7,495 nucleotides of DNA from an uncultured Clostridium sp. (GTDB taxonomy: Bacteria; Bacillota; Clostridia; Clostridiales; Clostridiaceae), in NCBI GenBank assembly GCA_934746015.1, contig CAKVEW010000066.1:1-7495 (forward strand), read 5' to 3'. The notes under the pieces are model-generated. The model was not told the DNA's origin. It searched no databases and saw only the letters and a list, made by a program, of their open reading frames with translations. Positions 1-5,695 of the stretch are shown one piece after another. The translations under genes were made by a program, and so were the position numbers. The stretch's first letter is position 1, and every line of letters starts with the position of its first letter.

Positions 1-51
1 TTTTTTTGTTAACATTTTAATCACCTAAAAATATTTTACAATAAAAACGAA

Positions 52-100
52 AGAGTGTCGACTTTGTCGACACTCTGGAAACTCCTTTAGGAGTTTTTTT
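52..100 (+). terminator. Tandem-hairpin terminator of an upstream gene
   Basis: Two hairpins stand in series. The first has an 11-bp perfect stem (52-62 with 66-76, loop TTT). The second has a 7-bp stem (79-85 with 90-96, loop TTTA) and runs into a T-tract ending at 100, the form of an intrinsic terminator on the plus strand. The gene it ends lies outside the window; in clostridia lonB or clpX often precede lonA, but nothing here shows that. On the minus strand the first hairpin is followed by a broken T-run (complement of 45-51), so it might work both ways. Confidence 0.8.
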
Positions 101-137
101 CTTTTAGTTGAATATTAGGAGAAGAATATTTTTTTCA

Positions 138-165
138 TTGCTAAATTTTATATATGTATTATAAT
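138..165 (+). promoter_or_regulatory. Possible distal promoter of lon
   Basis: TTGCTA (138-143) and a perfect TATAAT (160-165) are separated by 16 bases. It would give a leader of about 140 bases before lon. The -35 match is partial and the region is AT-rich, so chance is a real alternative. The promoter at 250-278 is better. Confidence 0.3.
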
Positions 166-217
166 ATTAGTAAAACTGCTTAGAATGACATGAGTTACTA
201 TTAAATATTGATTATTA

Positions 218-231
218 ATTAGCTTGCTAAT
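218..231. promoter_or_regulatory. Short palindrome upstream of the lon promoter
   Basis: ATTAGC-TT-GCTAAT is a perfect 14-base inverted repeat ending 18 bases before the lon -35 box. Its position suits an operator or activator site. It is not a CtsR heptad pair and carries only the outer bases of a CIRCE arm, so no known regulator can be named. In AT-rich DNA such a short palindrome may be accidental. Confidence 0.2.
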
Positions 232-249
232 ATAGTTATATAAAATAGA

Positions 250-278
250 TTGAAAAAACGCAAGTTTATGTGTATACT
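250..278 (+). promoter_or_regulatory. Sigma-A promoter of lon
   Basis: TTGAAA (250-255), a 17-base spacer and TATACT (273-278) form a near-consensus sigma-A promoter, predicting a transcript start near 285 and a leader of about 30 bases before the lon start codon. No CtsR or HrcA operator overlaps it. Confidence 0.65.
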
Positions 279-314
279 AATAAAGTTATACAATAAATAA
301 GGAGGATGGGAATA

Positions 315-2645
315 ATGAGTGAAAATTATATGACTCTACCTTTAATTCCTTTAAGAGGTATTAGTATCTTTCCGAATATGATTATACATTTTGATGTAGG
401 GAGAGAGAAGTCTAGAGCAGCAGTTGAAGCTGCAATGGACAAACAAACAGAAATATTCTTATCAACACAAAAGGATTATGAAATAGAAGAACCTGATTTT
501 GATGATATATTTGAAATTGGAACTATTTGCAAAATAAAACAAATAATAAAATTACCTAATAATGTTATAAGAGTATTAGTAGAGGGCATAGATAGAGGTA
601 GACTTATAAGTATAAAAGACAAAGATAAATATATCGAGTCAGAAGTGGAAAGAATAGAAGAACCTTCTAATGAAGAATATGAAGGAATAGAAGCTTATGT
701 TAACTTGCTTAAAAAAAGCTTCAGTAAGTATTTAAATGCTTCTGGAAATAATAGAAATAGCATCATGTCTATTTTTGACACAATTAATAATTATAGTGAA
801 CTTTCTGATGTAGTGGCTTCTTATATAATCATTGATGAAGAGAAAAGACAAGAAATTCTTCAAGAAGTTGATTGTATGAAGAGAATAGAAAAATTACTGA
901 TTATAATAGAGAATCAAATTGATATATTGAATATAGAAAAAAAGGTAGGTAAAAGACTTAAAGAAAGTATTGATAAATCTCAAAGAGAATACTATATAAG
1001 GGAACAAATTAGAGCTCTTCAAGAAGAAATTGGTGAATATGACGAAGATAAGAAGGAAATAGCCAATTATGAAAATAAAATAAAGAAGGCTAAACTACCT
1101 AAATACGTTAGAGAAAAAGCAGAAAGTGAATTGAATAGACTAAGGTCTTCTGCTGGTCAAGGCTCAGAAAGTAATGTAATAAGAAATTATTTAGATTGGA
1201 TTTTAGATATTCCATGGAGTAAATCAACAAAGGATAACTTCAATATTAAAGAAGCAGAAGAAATTCTAAATAATGAGCATTATGGTCTAGAAGAAGTGAA
1301 AGAAAGAATAATAGAGTATTTAGCTGTAAAGCAATATACAAATAGCTTAAAGGGACCTATAATATGTTTAGTTGGTCCTCCTGGAGTTGGAAAAACTTCT
1401 ATTGCTAAATCTATAGCACATGCAACTAATAGAAAGTATACTAGGATTTCATTAGGTGGTGTTAGAGATGAAGCTGAAATCAGGGGACATAGAAAAACTT
1501 ATGTAGGAGCAATTCCTGGAAGATTAGCCTATGCTCTAAAAGAAGCTAAGGTAAATAATCCGCTAATTTTATTAGATGAGATAGATAAATTAGGTTCAGA
1601 TAATAGAGGTAACGTTGCAGATGCACTTCTAGAAGTTTTAGATAGTGAACAAAACAATACTTTTAGAGATCATTATCTAGAGTTAGATATGGATTTATCC
1701 AAAGTATTATTTATTACAACTGCAAATTCACTTGATACAATTCCAACTCCACTTTTAGATAGAATGGAAATAATAGAAGTATCAGGATATACCTATGAAG
1801 AAAAATATCATATAGCTAAGGGGTATTTAATTCCAAAGTTATTAAAAGAGCATAAATTAGAAAATAATCAGTTTAAAATATCAGAAGCAGCTATAAAGGA
1901 TATAATTAATTATTATACAAGAGAAGCTGGAGTAAGAAGTTTAGAAAGAGTTTTAGGAAAGCTTATAAGAAAATCTCTTACTGAAATGATGAAGAATAAC
2001 AAAAATTCTATTTCAATTAATGCAAATAGATTAGAAAAGTATTTAGGAAATAAAATATATTCATTTGATGTTAAAGATAAAGAAGATAGTGTAGGAGTCG
2101 TAAAAGGAATGGCTTGGACGGCTGCTGGAGGGGATACATTACCAGTAGAATCTGTAGTTATGAAAGGAACTGGTAAACTAACCTTAACTGGACAACTAGG
2201 AGATGTAATGCAAGAATCTGCTAGAATAGCCTTTGGATTTGTAAGAGCAAATGCAAGTAAATATGGAATAGATGAGGATTTCTATAAAAATACAGATATC
2301 CATATACATTTCCCAGAAGGAGCTATTAAAAAAGATGGACCTTCTGCTGGTGTTACTATAATAACCTCAATAGTTTCAGCATTAACAAATAAAAAGGTAA
2401 GAAGTAATGTAGCTATGACTGGAGAAGTAACGTTGACAGGAAGAGTTTTAGCTATAGGGGGATTAAAGGAAAAGTCTATTGCTGCTTTTAGAGCAGGAAT
2501 TGATACTATAATAATTCCAAGAGAAAATGAAAAAGATATTAATAAAATACCAGATGTGGTCAGAAATAAACTTAATATAATTACAGTTGATCATGTTGAT
2601 GAGGTATTAAAAAAAGCTATAATTGGAGTTGATACTATTGTTTAA
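315..2645 (+). CDS. lon: ATP-dependent Lon protease (LonA type)
   Basis: This is a cytoplasmic AAA+ serine protease of 776 residues that unfolds and degrades damaged and selected regulatory proteins; the length is normal for LonA. An N-terminal substrate-recognition domain (about 1-200) starts with the typical LPLIPLRG...FP segment, followed by a helical linker (about 200-300). The AAA+ module has Walker A GPPGVGKT (354-361), Walker B LLDEID (D421, E422), sensor-1 N471 and sensor-2 R541. The protease domain (about 585-776) carries the catalytic dyad S677 (in DGPSAG) and K720 (in GGLKEK), so the enzyme looks fully active. I chose ATG 315, nine bases after GGAGG (301-305). An in-frame ATG at 306 directly abuts that ribosome binding site and is not usable. 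There is no membrane segment, so it is not LonB. It is cotranscribed with ysxC, which overlaps its end. Confidence 0.97.
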   Translation: MSENYMTLPLIPLRGISIFPNMIIHFDVGREKSRAAVEAAMDKQTEIFLSTQKDYEIEEPDFDDIFEIGTICKIKQIIKLPNNVIRVLVEGIDRGRLISIKDKDKYIESEVERIEEPSNEEYEGIEAYVNLLKKSFSKYLNASGNNRNSIMSIFDTINNYSELSDVVASYIIIDEEKRQEILQEVDCMKRIEKLLIIIENQIDILNIEKKVGKRLKESIDKSQREYYIREQIRALQEEIGEYDEDKKEIANYENKIKKAKLPKYVREKAESELNRLRSSAGQGSESNVIRNYLDWILDIPWSKSTKDNFNIKEAEEILNNEHYGLEEVKERIIEYLAVKQYTNSLKGPIICLVGPPGVGKTSIAKSIAHATNRKYTRISLGGVRDEAEIRGHRKTYVGAIPGRLAYALKEAKVNNPLILLDEIDKLGSDNRGNVADALLEVLDSEQNNTFRDHYLELDMDLSKVLFITTANSLDTIPTPLLDRMEIIEVSGYTYEEKYHIAKGYLIPKLLKEHKLENNQFKISEAAIKDIINYYTREAGVRSLERVLGKLIRKSLTEMMKNNKNSISINANRLEKYLGNKIYSFDVKDKEDSVGVVKGMAWTAAGGDTLPVESVVMKGTGKLTLTGQLGDVMQESARIAFGFVRANASKYGIDEDFYKNTDIHIHFPEGAIKKDGPSAGVTIITSIVSALTNKKVRSNVAMTGEVTLTGRVLAIGGLKEKSIAAFRAGIDTIIIPRENEKDINKIPDVVRNKLNIITVDHVDEVLKKAIIGVDTIV

Positions 2646-3249
2646 AATAAAAAACTCAGATTTTGTTACCTCTGCAGTTAAAAAGGAACAATATCCAATA
2701 ACAGGCCTTCCTGAAATTGCTTTTGTGGGTCGTTCTAATGTTGGAAAAAGTTCTATAATTAACGCATTAACAAATAGAAGAAAGTTAGCTAAAGTAAGTC
2801 AAACACCTGGAAAAACTAGATTGATTAATTTTTTTGAAATAAATAATAATGAATTATATCTAGTAGATTTACCTGGTTATGGGTATGCCAAAGTATCTAA
2901 AACAGAGAAGGCTAGTTGGGGAAATACTATTGAAACATATTTAAGTGCCCGTGAGGAACTAAAAAGAGTAGTTTTATTAGTAGATTCAAGACATAAACCT
3001 ACAGCTGATGATATACAAATGCATGAATGGATTAAATTTTATGGATATGATGAAGTAATTATTGCGACTAAAAGCGATAAATTATCTAATAATGAATTAA
3101 GAAAAAATGAAAAAGTAATAAGAGATACTTTGAAATTAGGAAAAGAAGATAAATTATACTTTTTCTCATCTGTTAATAAAAAAGGAAAAGATGAATTAAT
3201 CGATAATCTATTTGGACCTTTAGTAGAAACTGAAACAGAAAGTGAATAA
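2638..3249 (+). CDS. ysxC: Ribosome biogenesis GTPase YsxC/EngB (YihA family)
   Basis: This is a small essential-type GTPase that acts in late assembly of the 50S ribosomal subunit in the cytoplasm. The 203 residues form a single TRAFAC G domain: G1 GRSNVGKS (31-38), the TPGKT segment around G2 (56-60), G3 DLPG (77-80), G4 TKSD (144-147) and G5 SSV (177-179). All nucleotide-binding motifs are intact and the length is usual for the family. I prefer the TTG at 2638: GGAG (2625-2628) lies nine bases before it, and the resulting N-terminus MFKIKNSDF fits the family. Upstream in-frame TTGs at 2623 and 2629 lack a ribosome binding site at a usable distance. The start overlaps the last eight bases of lon, so the two genes are translationally coupled. 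The lon-ysxC order is common in Firmicutes. Confidence 0.95.
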   Translation: MFKIKNSDFVTSAVKKEQYPITGLPEIAFVGRSNVGKSSIINALTNRRKLAKVSQTPGKTRLINFFEINNNELYLVDLPGYGYAKVSKTEKASWGNTIETYLSAREELKRVVLLVDSRHKPTADDIQMHEWIKFYGYDEVIIATKSDKLSNNELRKNEKVIRDTLKLGKEDKLYFFSSVNKKGKDELIDNLFGPLVETETESE

Positions 3250-3289
3250 TTTGGAATATCATAAATAAAAATTACTACTTTCGCTATAT

Positions 3290-3366
3290 AAGGATATAAA
3301 TATTATATAATTGCAACTTGGAGCAATCCTAGGTGGCAAGAAATATAATATTTATATCCTTTTTTA
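3290..3366 (+). repeat. Hairpin element, copy A (possible ysxC terminator)
   Basis: A perfect 19-bp stem pairs 3290-3308 with 3343-3361. Inside it an imperfect 5-bp stem (GCAAC 3313-3317 with GTGGC 3333-3337, one A·G mismatch) closes a 15-base loop starting TTGGAG. The 3' arm is followed by T-rich sequence (3360-3365 all T), so as RNA it could terminate the lon-ysxC transcript. The core ACTTGGAG...AGGTnGCAAG and the 3' arm recur in copy B (3384-3446). That homology sets it apart from an ordinary terminator. No known riboswitch class is recognised. Confidence 0.6.
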
Positions 3367-3383
3367 TTTATAAAAGAACTTTC

Positions 3384-3446
3384 ATATAAATATCCTATGA
3401 AGGCGACTTGGAGTTTACGAGGTCGCAAGGAATACAATATTTATAT
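3384..3446 (+). repeat. Hairpin element, copy B
   Basis: This is homologous to copy A in the same orientation, with 22 bases between their outer stems. The outer stem is 10 bp (3384-3393 with 3437-3446) and the inner stem is a perfect 5 bp (GCGAC 3403-3407 with GTCGC 3422-3426) around a 14-base loop that again starts TTGGAG. Where copy A has an A·G mismatch in the inner stem, copy B has a G-C pair, so structure seems to matter more than sequence. CCT (3394-3396) could also pair with AGG (3428-3430). No T-tract follows, so copy B is unlikely to be a terminator. It lies about 100 bases upstream of the Cys/Gly-rich gene. Confidence 0.6.
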
Positions 3447-3551
3447 ACTAAATTTTAAATTATTACAATAAAAAACAGTGGCAATTATTATTCGAGGGAA
3501 TATCATGTACTATAAAAGAAAAAAACTAAAAATCCCAAGGAGGAGTAAGTT

Positions 3552-3974
3552 ATGGAAATGAATGAAATTCTAAATGGTTTAAATTCATGCAGCTGTGACG
3601 ATGGTATTGCACCTAATTGTTCACAACGAGGAACAGAATCCTGTTGTAATAACGGTGGATTTGGATTTGGCGGATGGTGGATTTGGATCCTATTAATCCT
3701 ATTCTACAGCGGTGGATTTGGCGGAGGATATGGTGGTAATAGAGGACAAATGATGTGCTGCTGTAAGAAAGGACGCAAAGATAAGTGCTGCTGTGAGTGC
3801 TGTTGTGACGGAGTTGATGGATACGGAGGATTTGGCGGAGGATATGGTGGTGCTGGATTAGGAAATTGTACGCCTTATCTATTCCTATTAGTAATCCTAT
3901 TCCTTTGTAGTGGCTCAGGCTTTGGAGGCTGCGGCAACTTCGGATGTGGAAATTTATTAGGCGGTTGCTGCTAA
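3552..3974 (+). CDS. Cys/Gly-rich protein with two hydrophobic stretches
   Basis: I do not recognise a named family. The 140 residues include 20 Cys (14%) and a great deal of Gly. In order there are: a Cys-containing head (C13, C15, C23, C31, C32); a Trp-rich hydrophobic stretch (42-52); a GFGGGYGG block (55-62); a dense cluster CCCKKGRKDKCCCECCC (69-85, nine Cys in 17 residues); a second GFGGGYGG (93-100) encoded by an exact 24-base DNA repeat; a second hydrophobic stretch (about 108-119) after CTP; and a Gly/Cys tail ending CC. There is no signal peptide. The ribosome binding site AAGGAGG (3537-3543) is well placed. The Gly-plus-hydrophobic layout recalls YjcZ-like small spore proteins, and the Cys density recalls clostridial exosporium proteins, so a cross-linked spore-surface role is an inference. 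Metal binding by the Cys cluster is another option. A start at M3 (3558) is also possible. Confidence 0.85.
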   Translation: MEMNEILNGLNSCSCDDGIAPNCSQRGTESCCNNGGFGFGGWWIWILLILFYSGGFGGGYGGNRGQMMCCCKKGRKDKCCCECCCDGVDGYGGFGGGYGGAGLGNCTPYLFLLVILFLCSGSGFGGCGNFGCGNLLGGCC

Positions 3975-3999
3975 TATAAATTAGAAAGGAGAGATAATC

Positions 4000-4278
4000 A
4001 TGTCAAGAAGAAAACATCGCCGTGAAAAGAATTTTAATGAGTGCTGTTGTGAACCAATGTGCTGTGAACCAATGTGCTGTCAACCAGTAGGAAATTCTTG
4101 CTGTGGAACAGGAAATATTTTTGGAGGATTAAATAGTTGCATTACTCCAATTATATTCTTATTAATAGCATGTGGTTCTGGTTTGTTGAATAGTAGCTGC
4201 TCAGTTTTAATAATATTATTATTCTTACTATGTGGAGGTTGCTTAGGTAATATGTTTGGTGGAGGCGGCTACTGCTAA
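4000..4278 (+). CDS. Small Cys-rich protein with polybasic start
   Basis: This gene has 92 residues, 15 of them Cys (16%), and follows the previous gene after 25 bases, with AGGAG (3987-3991) eight bases before the ATG; the two are almost surely one operon. The N-terminus MSRRKHRREK is strongly basic. Next come the repeats CCCEPMCCEPMCCQP (15-29), two of them encoded by identical 15-base units (4051-4080). Two hydrophobic stretches follow (about 48-57 and 69-77) and a GGGGYC end. The segment CITPIIFLLIACGSG (47-61) matches the C-terminal hydrophobic stretch of the upstream protein (C106 to G123), so the two are related through this module. No known domain or signal peptide is visible. A structural, disulfide-linked coat or exosporium role is inferred from composition only. 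Confidence 0.83.
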   Translation: MSRRKHRREKNFNECCCEPMCCEPMCCQPVGNSCCGTGNIFGGLNSCITPIIFLLIACGSGLLNSSCSVLIILLFLLCGGCLGNMFGGGGYC

Positions 4279-4290
4279 TAGTATAGAGGA

Positions 4291-4321
4291 TGGAGGGCAT
4301 AGCCCTCCAAAAAAATGCCCT
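4291..4321 (+). other. Two mutually exclusive hairpins between the Cys-rich gene and the next gene
   Basis: An 8-bp stem (4291-4298 with 4302-4309, loop ATA) competes with a 7-bp stem, AGGGCAT (4294-4300) with ATGCCCT (4315-4321). The first is followed by an A-run, not a T-run, so it is not a normal plus-strand terminator, and no T-tract follows on the minus strand. It may be an RNA stability or processing element, or a switch acting on the downstream gene. Confidence 0.4.
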
Positions 4322-4388
4322 AAAATATAATCAAAATAAAAAATTTTACATATAATAAAACAACAGAAATATAATTGGAGGAACCTTA

Positions 4389-4913
4389 ATGTCTAAAAGA
4401 AGAAGAAGACGTAGGGAGGATAGAATAAATGGTCAATATTCAAACAACTTAGGAAATAATATTCCTTTTGGTATTAATCCAACCCAGCTTATGAACCTTT
4501 TGGGTAGTAACATAGATCTTAATCAAATTGGAAATATGCTATCTTCTATGAAAACAGATGGTATAGATTTAAATAATTTCGACTTAAGACAAAGTAATAA
4601 TAACCAATCAAATTCAATGGGATTTGATTTTTCACCACTACAGAATATCATGAGTAGCTTAGGATTTGGAAATCTTAATTTATCAAATAACGCTTCTAAT
4701 ATGTCTGGTTATGAAAATAATGTATCGCATACTGAAGATTTAGATGATGTTGAGAATTATGATGAAGAAGTTAAAGAAGATATAAATGAAGAATTTCTTG
4801 AGGATGATGAAAATGTACAGATGTTAGTGGCAATAAAGAGTATAGTAGATTATAAGAAGGCTATTTTTTTAGATAAGGTAATTGATGCTTATAACAAAGG
4901 ACTATTTAAATAA
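4389..4913 (+). CDS. Unknown polybasic/acidic low-complexity protein
   Basis: I do not recognise a family. The 174 residues contain no Cys, in sharp contrast to the two proteins upstream. The N-terminus MSKRRRRRRED has six Arg in a row and resembles the start of the upstream MSRRKHRRE protein. Residues 14-112 are rich in Asn, Ser, Gly, Leu and Met, with repeated short LG/MSS-type motifs. Residues 113-140 are strongly acidic. The last 34 residues (141-174) look like a folded helical domain and are the best part for homology search. The ribosome binding site GGAGG (4377-4381) lies seven bases before ATG. The gap of 110 bases from the upstream gene includes CATATAATA (4349-4357), a fair match to a sigma-K -10 box but without a clear -35, so a separate promoter is possible. 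By context it probably works with the Cys-rich proteins, perhaps as a charged scaffold; that is inference. Confidence 0.85.
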   Translation: MSKRRRRRREDRINGQYSNNLGNNIPFGINPTQLMNLLGSNIDLNQIGNMLSSMKTDGIDLNNFDLRQSNNNQSNSMGFDFSPLQNIMSSLGFGNLNLSNNASNMSGYENNVSHTEDLDDVENYDEEVKEDINEEFLEDDENVQMLVAIKSIVDYKKAIFLDKVIDAYNKGLFK

Positions 4914-4929
4914 AAAAATGAATAAAAAA

Positions 4930-5048
4930 TATAGGAGTAGATAATACTATTATTGTACCGGAGAAGTATTCTCCTATAGCAAACGTAGAGTAATCTTCGT
5001 TTAAGCTAAACCCCCCCCATCCCCCTTTTGGGCCGCATATTTGCGGCC
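4930..5048 (+). ncRNA. Candidate structured RNA with C-rich strand (small RNA or 3' UTR)
   Basis: Three hairpins stand in a row. The first pairs 4930-4937 with 4971-4978 and 4943-4948 with 4965-4970 around a 5-base bulge; a rival hairpin pairs 4960-4965 with 4969-4974. The second pairs AAACG (4981-4985) with CGTTT (4998-5002) and AGA with TCT inside, closed by a GTAA loop of the GNRA type. The third is GGCCGCA (5031-5037) with TGCGGCC (5042-5048). Between the second and third lies CCCCCCCCATCCCCC (5011-5025), unusual in this AT-rich DNA. No protein of useful length is encoded. C-rich single strands of Gram-positive small RNAs often pair with Shine-Dalgarno sequences, so regulation in trans is possible. 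No promoter of its own is clear; it may simply be the 3' end of the upstream mRNA. Confidence 0.4.
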
Positions 5049-5056
5049 TTCAAAAT

Positions 5057-5105
5057 AAAAAAAACAAGCTGAAGATTAATTATAAATCTTAGCTTGCTTT
5101 TTTTA
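5057..5105. terminator. Bidirectional terminator between the Cys-rich cluster and perR
   Basis: CAAGCT and AAGATT (5065-5070 and 5072-5077, with G5071 bulged) pair with AATCTT and AGCTTG (5085-5096), a 12-bp stem. A T7 run follows on the plus strand (5098-5104), and an A8 run precedes it (5057-5064), which is a T-tract on the minus strand. It therefore serves both converging transcripts. The perR stop codon (5103-5105) lies in its edge. Confidence 0.85.
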
Positions 5106-5510
5106 TTTACAATTTTTACATAATCCGTAAAAGAAAACTCTGTTTGATAAAACTTTAAATTCTGAGCACTCCTCAGCAGCATGATTAAGAGTAGAAAATG
5201 ATAAATTTTCTAAATCGGAAACCTTACTACAGTTTATACATTGGATATGAGCGTGTTCGTTTTGATTAGCATCATATCTAAAATTACCTTCACCAACGTT
5301 AATTTCTTGAACTAATCCAACTTCCACTAAAGTCTTTAATGCTTTGTAGACCGTAGCCAAGCTCATAGTAGGATACTCAGGTTGAAGTGATTTATATATA
5401 ATTTCTGCAGAAGGATGTTCATCTGTACTCATTAAATATTTATAAACTGCTAATCTTTGAGGAGTAAGCTTCAATTTCTTTTCTCGGAAGATAGAAGTTA
5501 TATTTTCCAT
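5103..5510 (-). CDS. perR: Peroxide-responsive Fur-family repressor PerR
   Basis: This is a 135-residue dimeric, metal-dependent DNA-binding repressor of oxidative-stress genes. The N-terminal winged helix includes LTPQRLAVYKYL (15-26) and the recognition helix SLATVYKALKTL (50-61). The C-terminal dimer domain has the structural zinc site C91/C94 and C131/C134. By alignment to Bacillus subtilis PerR, the regulatory metal site is H32, D80, H86, H88 and D99; Asp at the last position, where Fur has Glu, is the hallmark of peroxide-sensing PerR, in which the two metal-site His are oxidised. That makes PerR more likely than Fur or Zur, though family calls by residues remain a prediction. The start codon has an AAGGATGG-type ribosome binding site at 5518-5525 on the complement. 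It is transcribed alone from a consensus promoter and converges on the Cys-rich cluster. PerR usually represses itself. Confidence 0.9.
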   Translation of the reverse strand: MENITSIFREKKLKLTPQRLAVYKYLMSTDEHPSAEIIYKSLQPEYPTMSLATVYKALKTLVEVGLVQEINVGEGNFRYDANQNEHAHIQCINCSKVSDLENLSFSTLNHAAEECSEFKVLSNRVFFYGLCKNCK

Positions 5511-5540
5511 AATACACCATCCTTTTCTATTTGTACATCA

Positions 5541-5569
5541 ATTATATAATATTTAATTTTAGGTGTCAA
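5541..5569 (-). promoter_or_regulatory. Consensus sigma-A promoter of perR
   Basis: Reading the minus strand, a perfect TTGACA (complement of 5564-5569), a 17-base spacer and a perfect TATAAT (complement of 5541-5546) form a full consensus promoter. The -10 sits in the palindrome ATTATATAAT (5541-5550), a possible part of an AT-rich PerR operator, but a good full PerR box does not overlap it. Confidence 0.85.
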
Positions 5570-5589
5570 TATCTATTTGTTAGTAATAC

Positions 5590-5620
5590 TTTCTAATAAA
5601 TAATAAATATCTATTAGAAA
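5590..5620. repeat. Inverted repeat TTTCTAATA / TATTAGAAA
   Basis: A 9-base inverted repeat (5590-5598 and 5612-5620) with 13 bases between lies upstream of the perR promoter. The octamer TTCTAATA occurs again in direct orientation at 5645-5652, giving three copies in about 60 bases. It could be an operator array; in such AT-rich DNA chance cannot be excluded. Confidence 0.25.
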
Positions 5621-5638
5621 ATTTTACTTGAAATTTTC

Positions 5639-5653
5639 TGATAATTCTAATAA
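5639..5653. promoter_or_regulatory. Weak PerR/Fur-like box
   Basis: TGATAATTCTAATAA agrees with the PerR box TTATAATnATTATAA at 11 of 14 defined positions. It sits just before the forward promoter at 5656 and about 70 bases upstream of the perR -35, so it could serve either gene. The match is not strong enough to be sure. Confidence 0.3.
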
Positions 5654-5655
5654 TA

Positions 5656-5684
5656 TTGTAATAAAATAATTCTTATGATATTAT
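5656..5684 (+). promoter_or_regulatory. Candidate promoter of the 5809 gene
   Basis: TTGTAA (5656-5661), a 17-base spacer and TATTAT (5679-5684), preceded by the extended -10 element TGA (5676-5678), predict a start near 5691 and a leader of about 118 bases. A perfect TATAAT at 5739-5744 is an alternative -10, but lacks a -35. Confidence 0.5.
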
Positions 5685-5695
5685 ATAGAATATAG

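Noticed and set aside
6..23. Rex-like sequence TTGTTAACATTTTAATCA
   Set aside because: It matches the Rex consensus at 12 of 14 defined positions, but it lies before a terminator and probably at the end of an upstream gene, with no promoter nearby. Chance is likely in AT-rich DNA.
306..314. Start of Lon at ATG 306
   Set aside because: This ATG directly abuts the GGAGG at 301-305, leaving no spacer. ATG 315 has proper spacing and gives the usual N-terminus.
101..314. CtsR or CIRCE (HrcA) heat-shock operator before lon
   Set aside because: No CtsR heptad pair and no CIRCE repeat is present; the palindrome at 218-231 shares only outer bases with CIRCE.
2623..2637. Earlier TTG start of YsxC
   Set aside because: The only ribosome binding site (2625-2628) overlaps or follows this position too closely. 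The five extra residues are not typical of the family.
3290..3446. c-di-GMP (GEMM), guanidine or other known riboswitch
   Set aside because: The conserved cores of these classes are absent; the ACGAGGT in copy B, which recalls guanidine-III, is not kept in copy A.
4292..4315. Intrinsic terminator after the second Cys-rich gene
   Set aside because: The stem is followed by A residues on the plus strand and there is no T-tract on the minus strand, so the transcript may continue into the 4389 gene.
4349..4357. Sigma-K promoter before the 4389 gene
   Set aside because: CATATAATA fits the -10 pattern CATAnnnTA, but no AC-type -35 lies at the needed distance, and such AT-rich strings are common here. 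Kept only as a remark in the gene entry.
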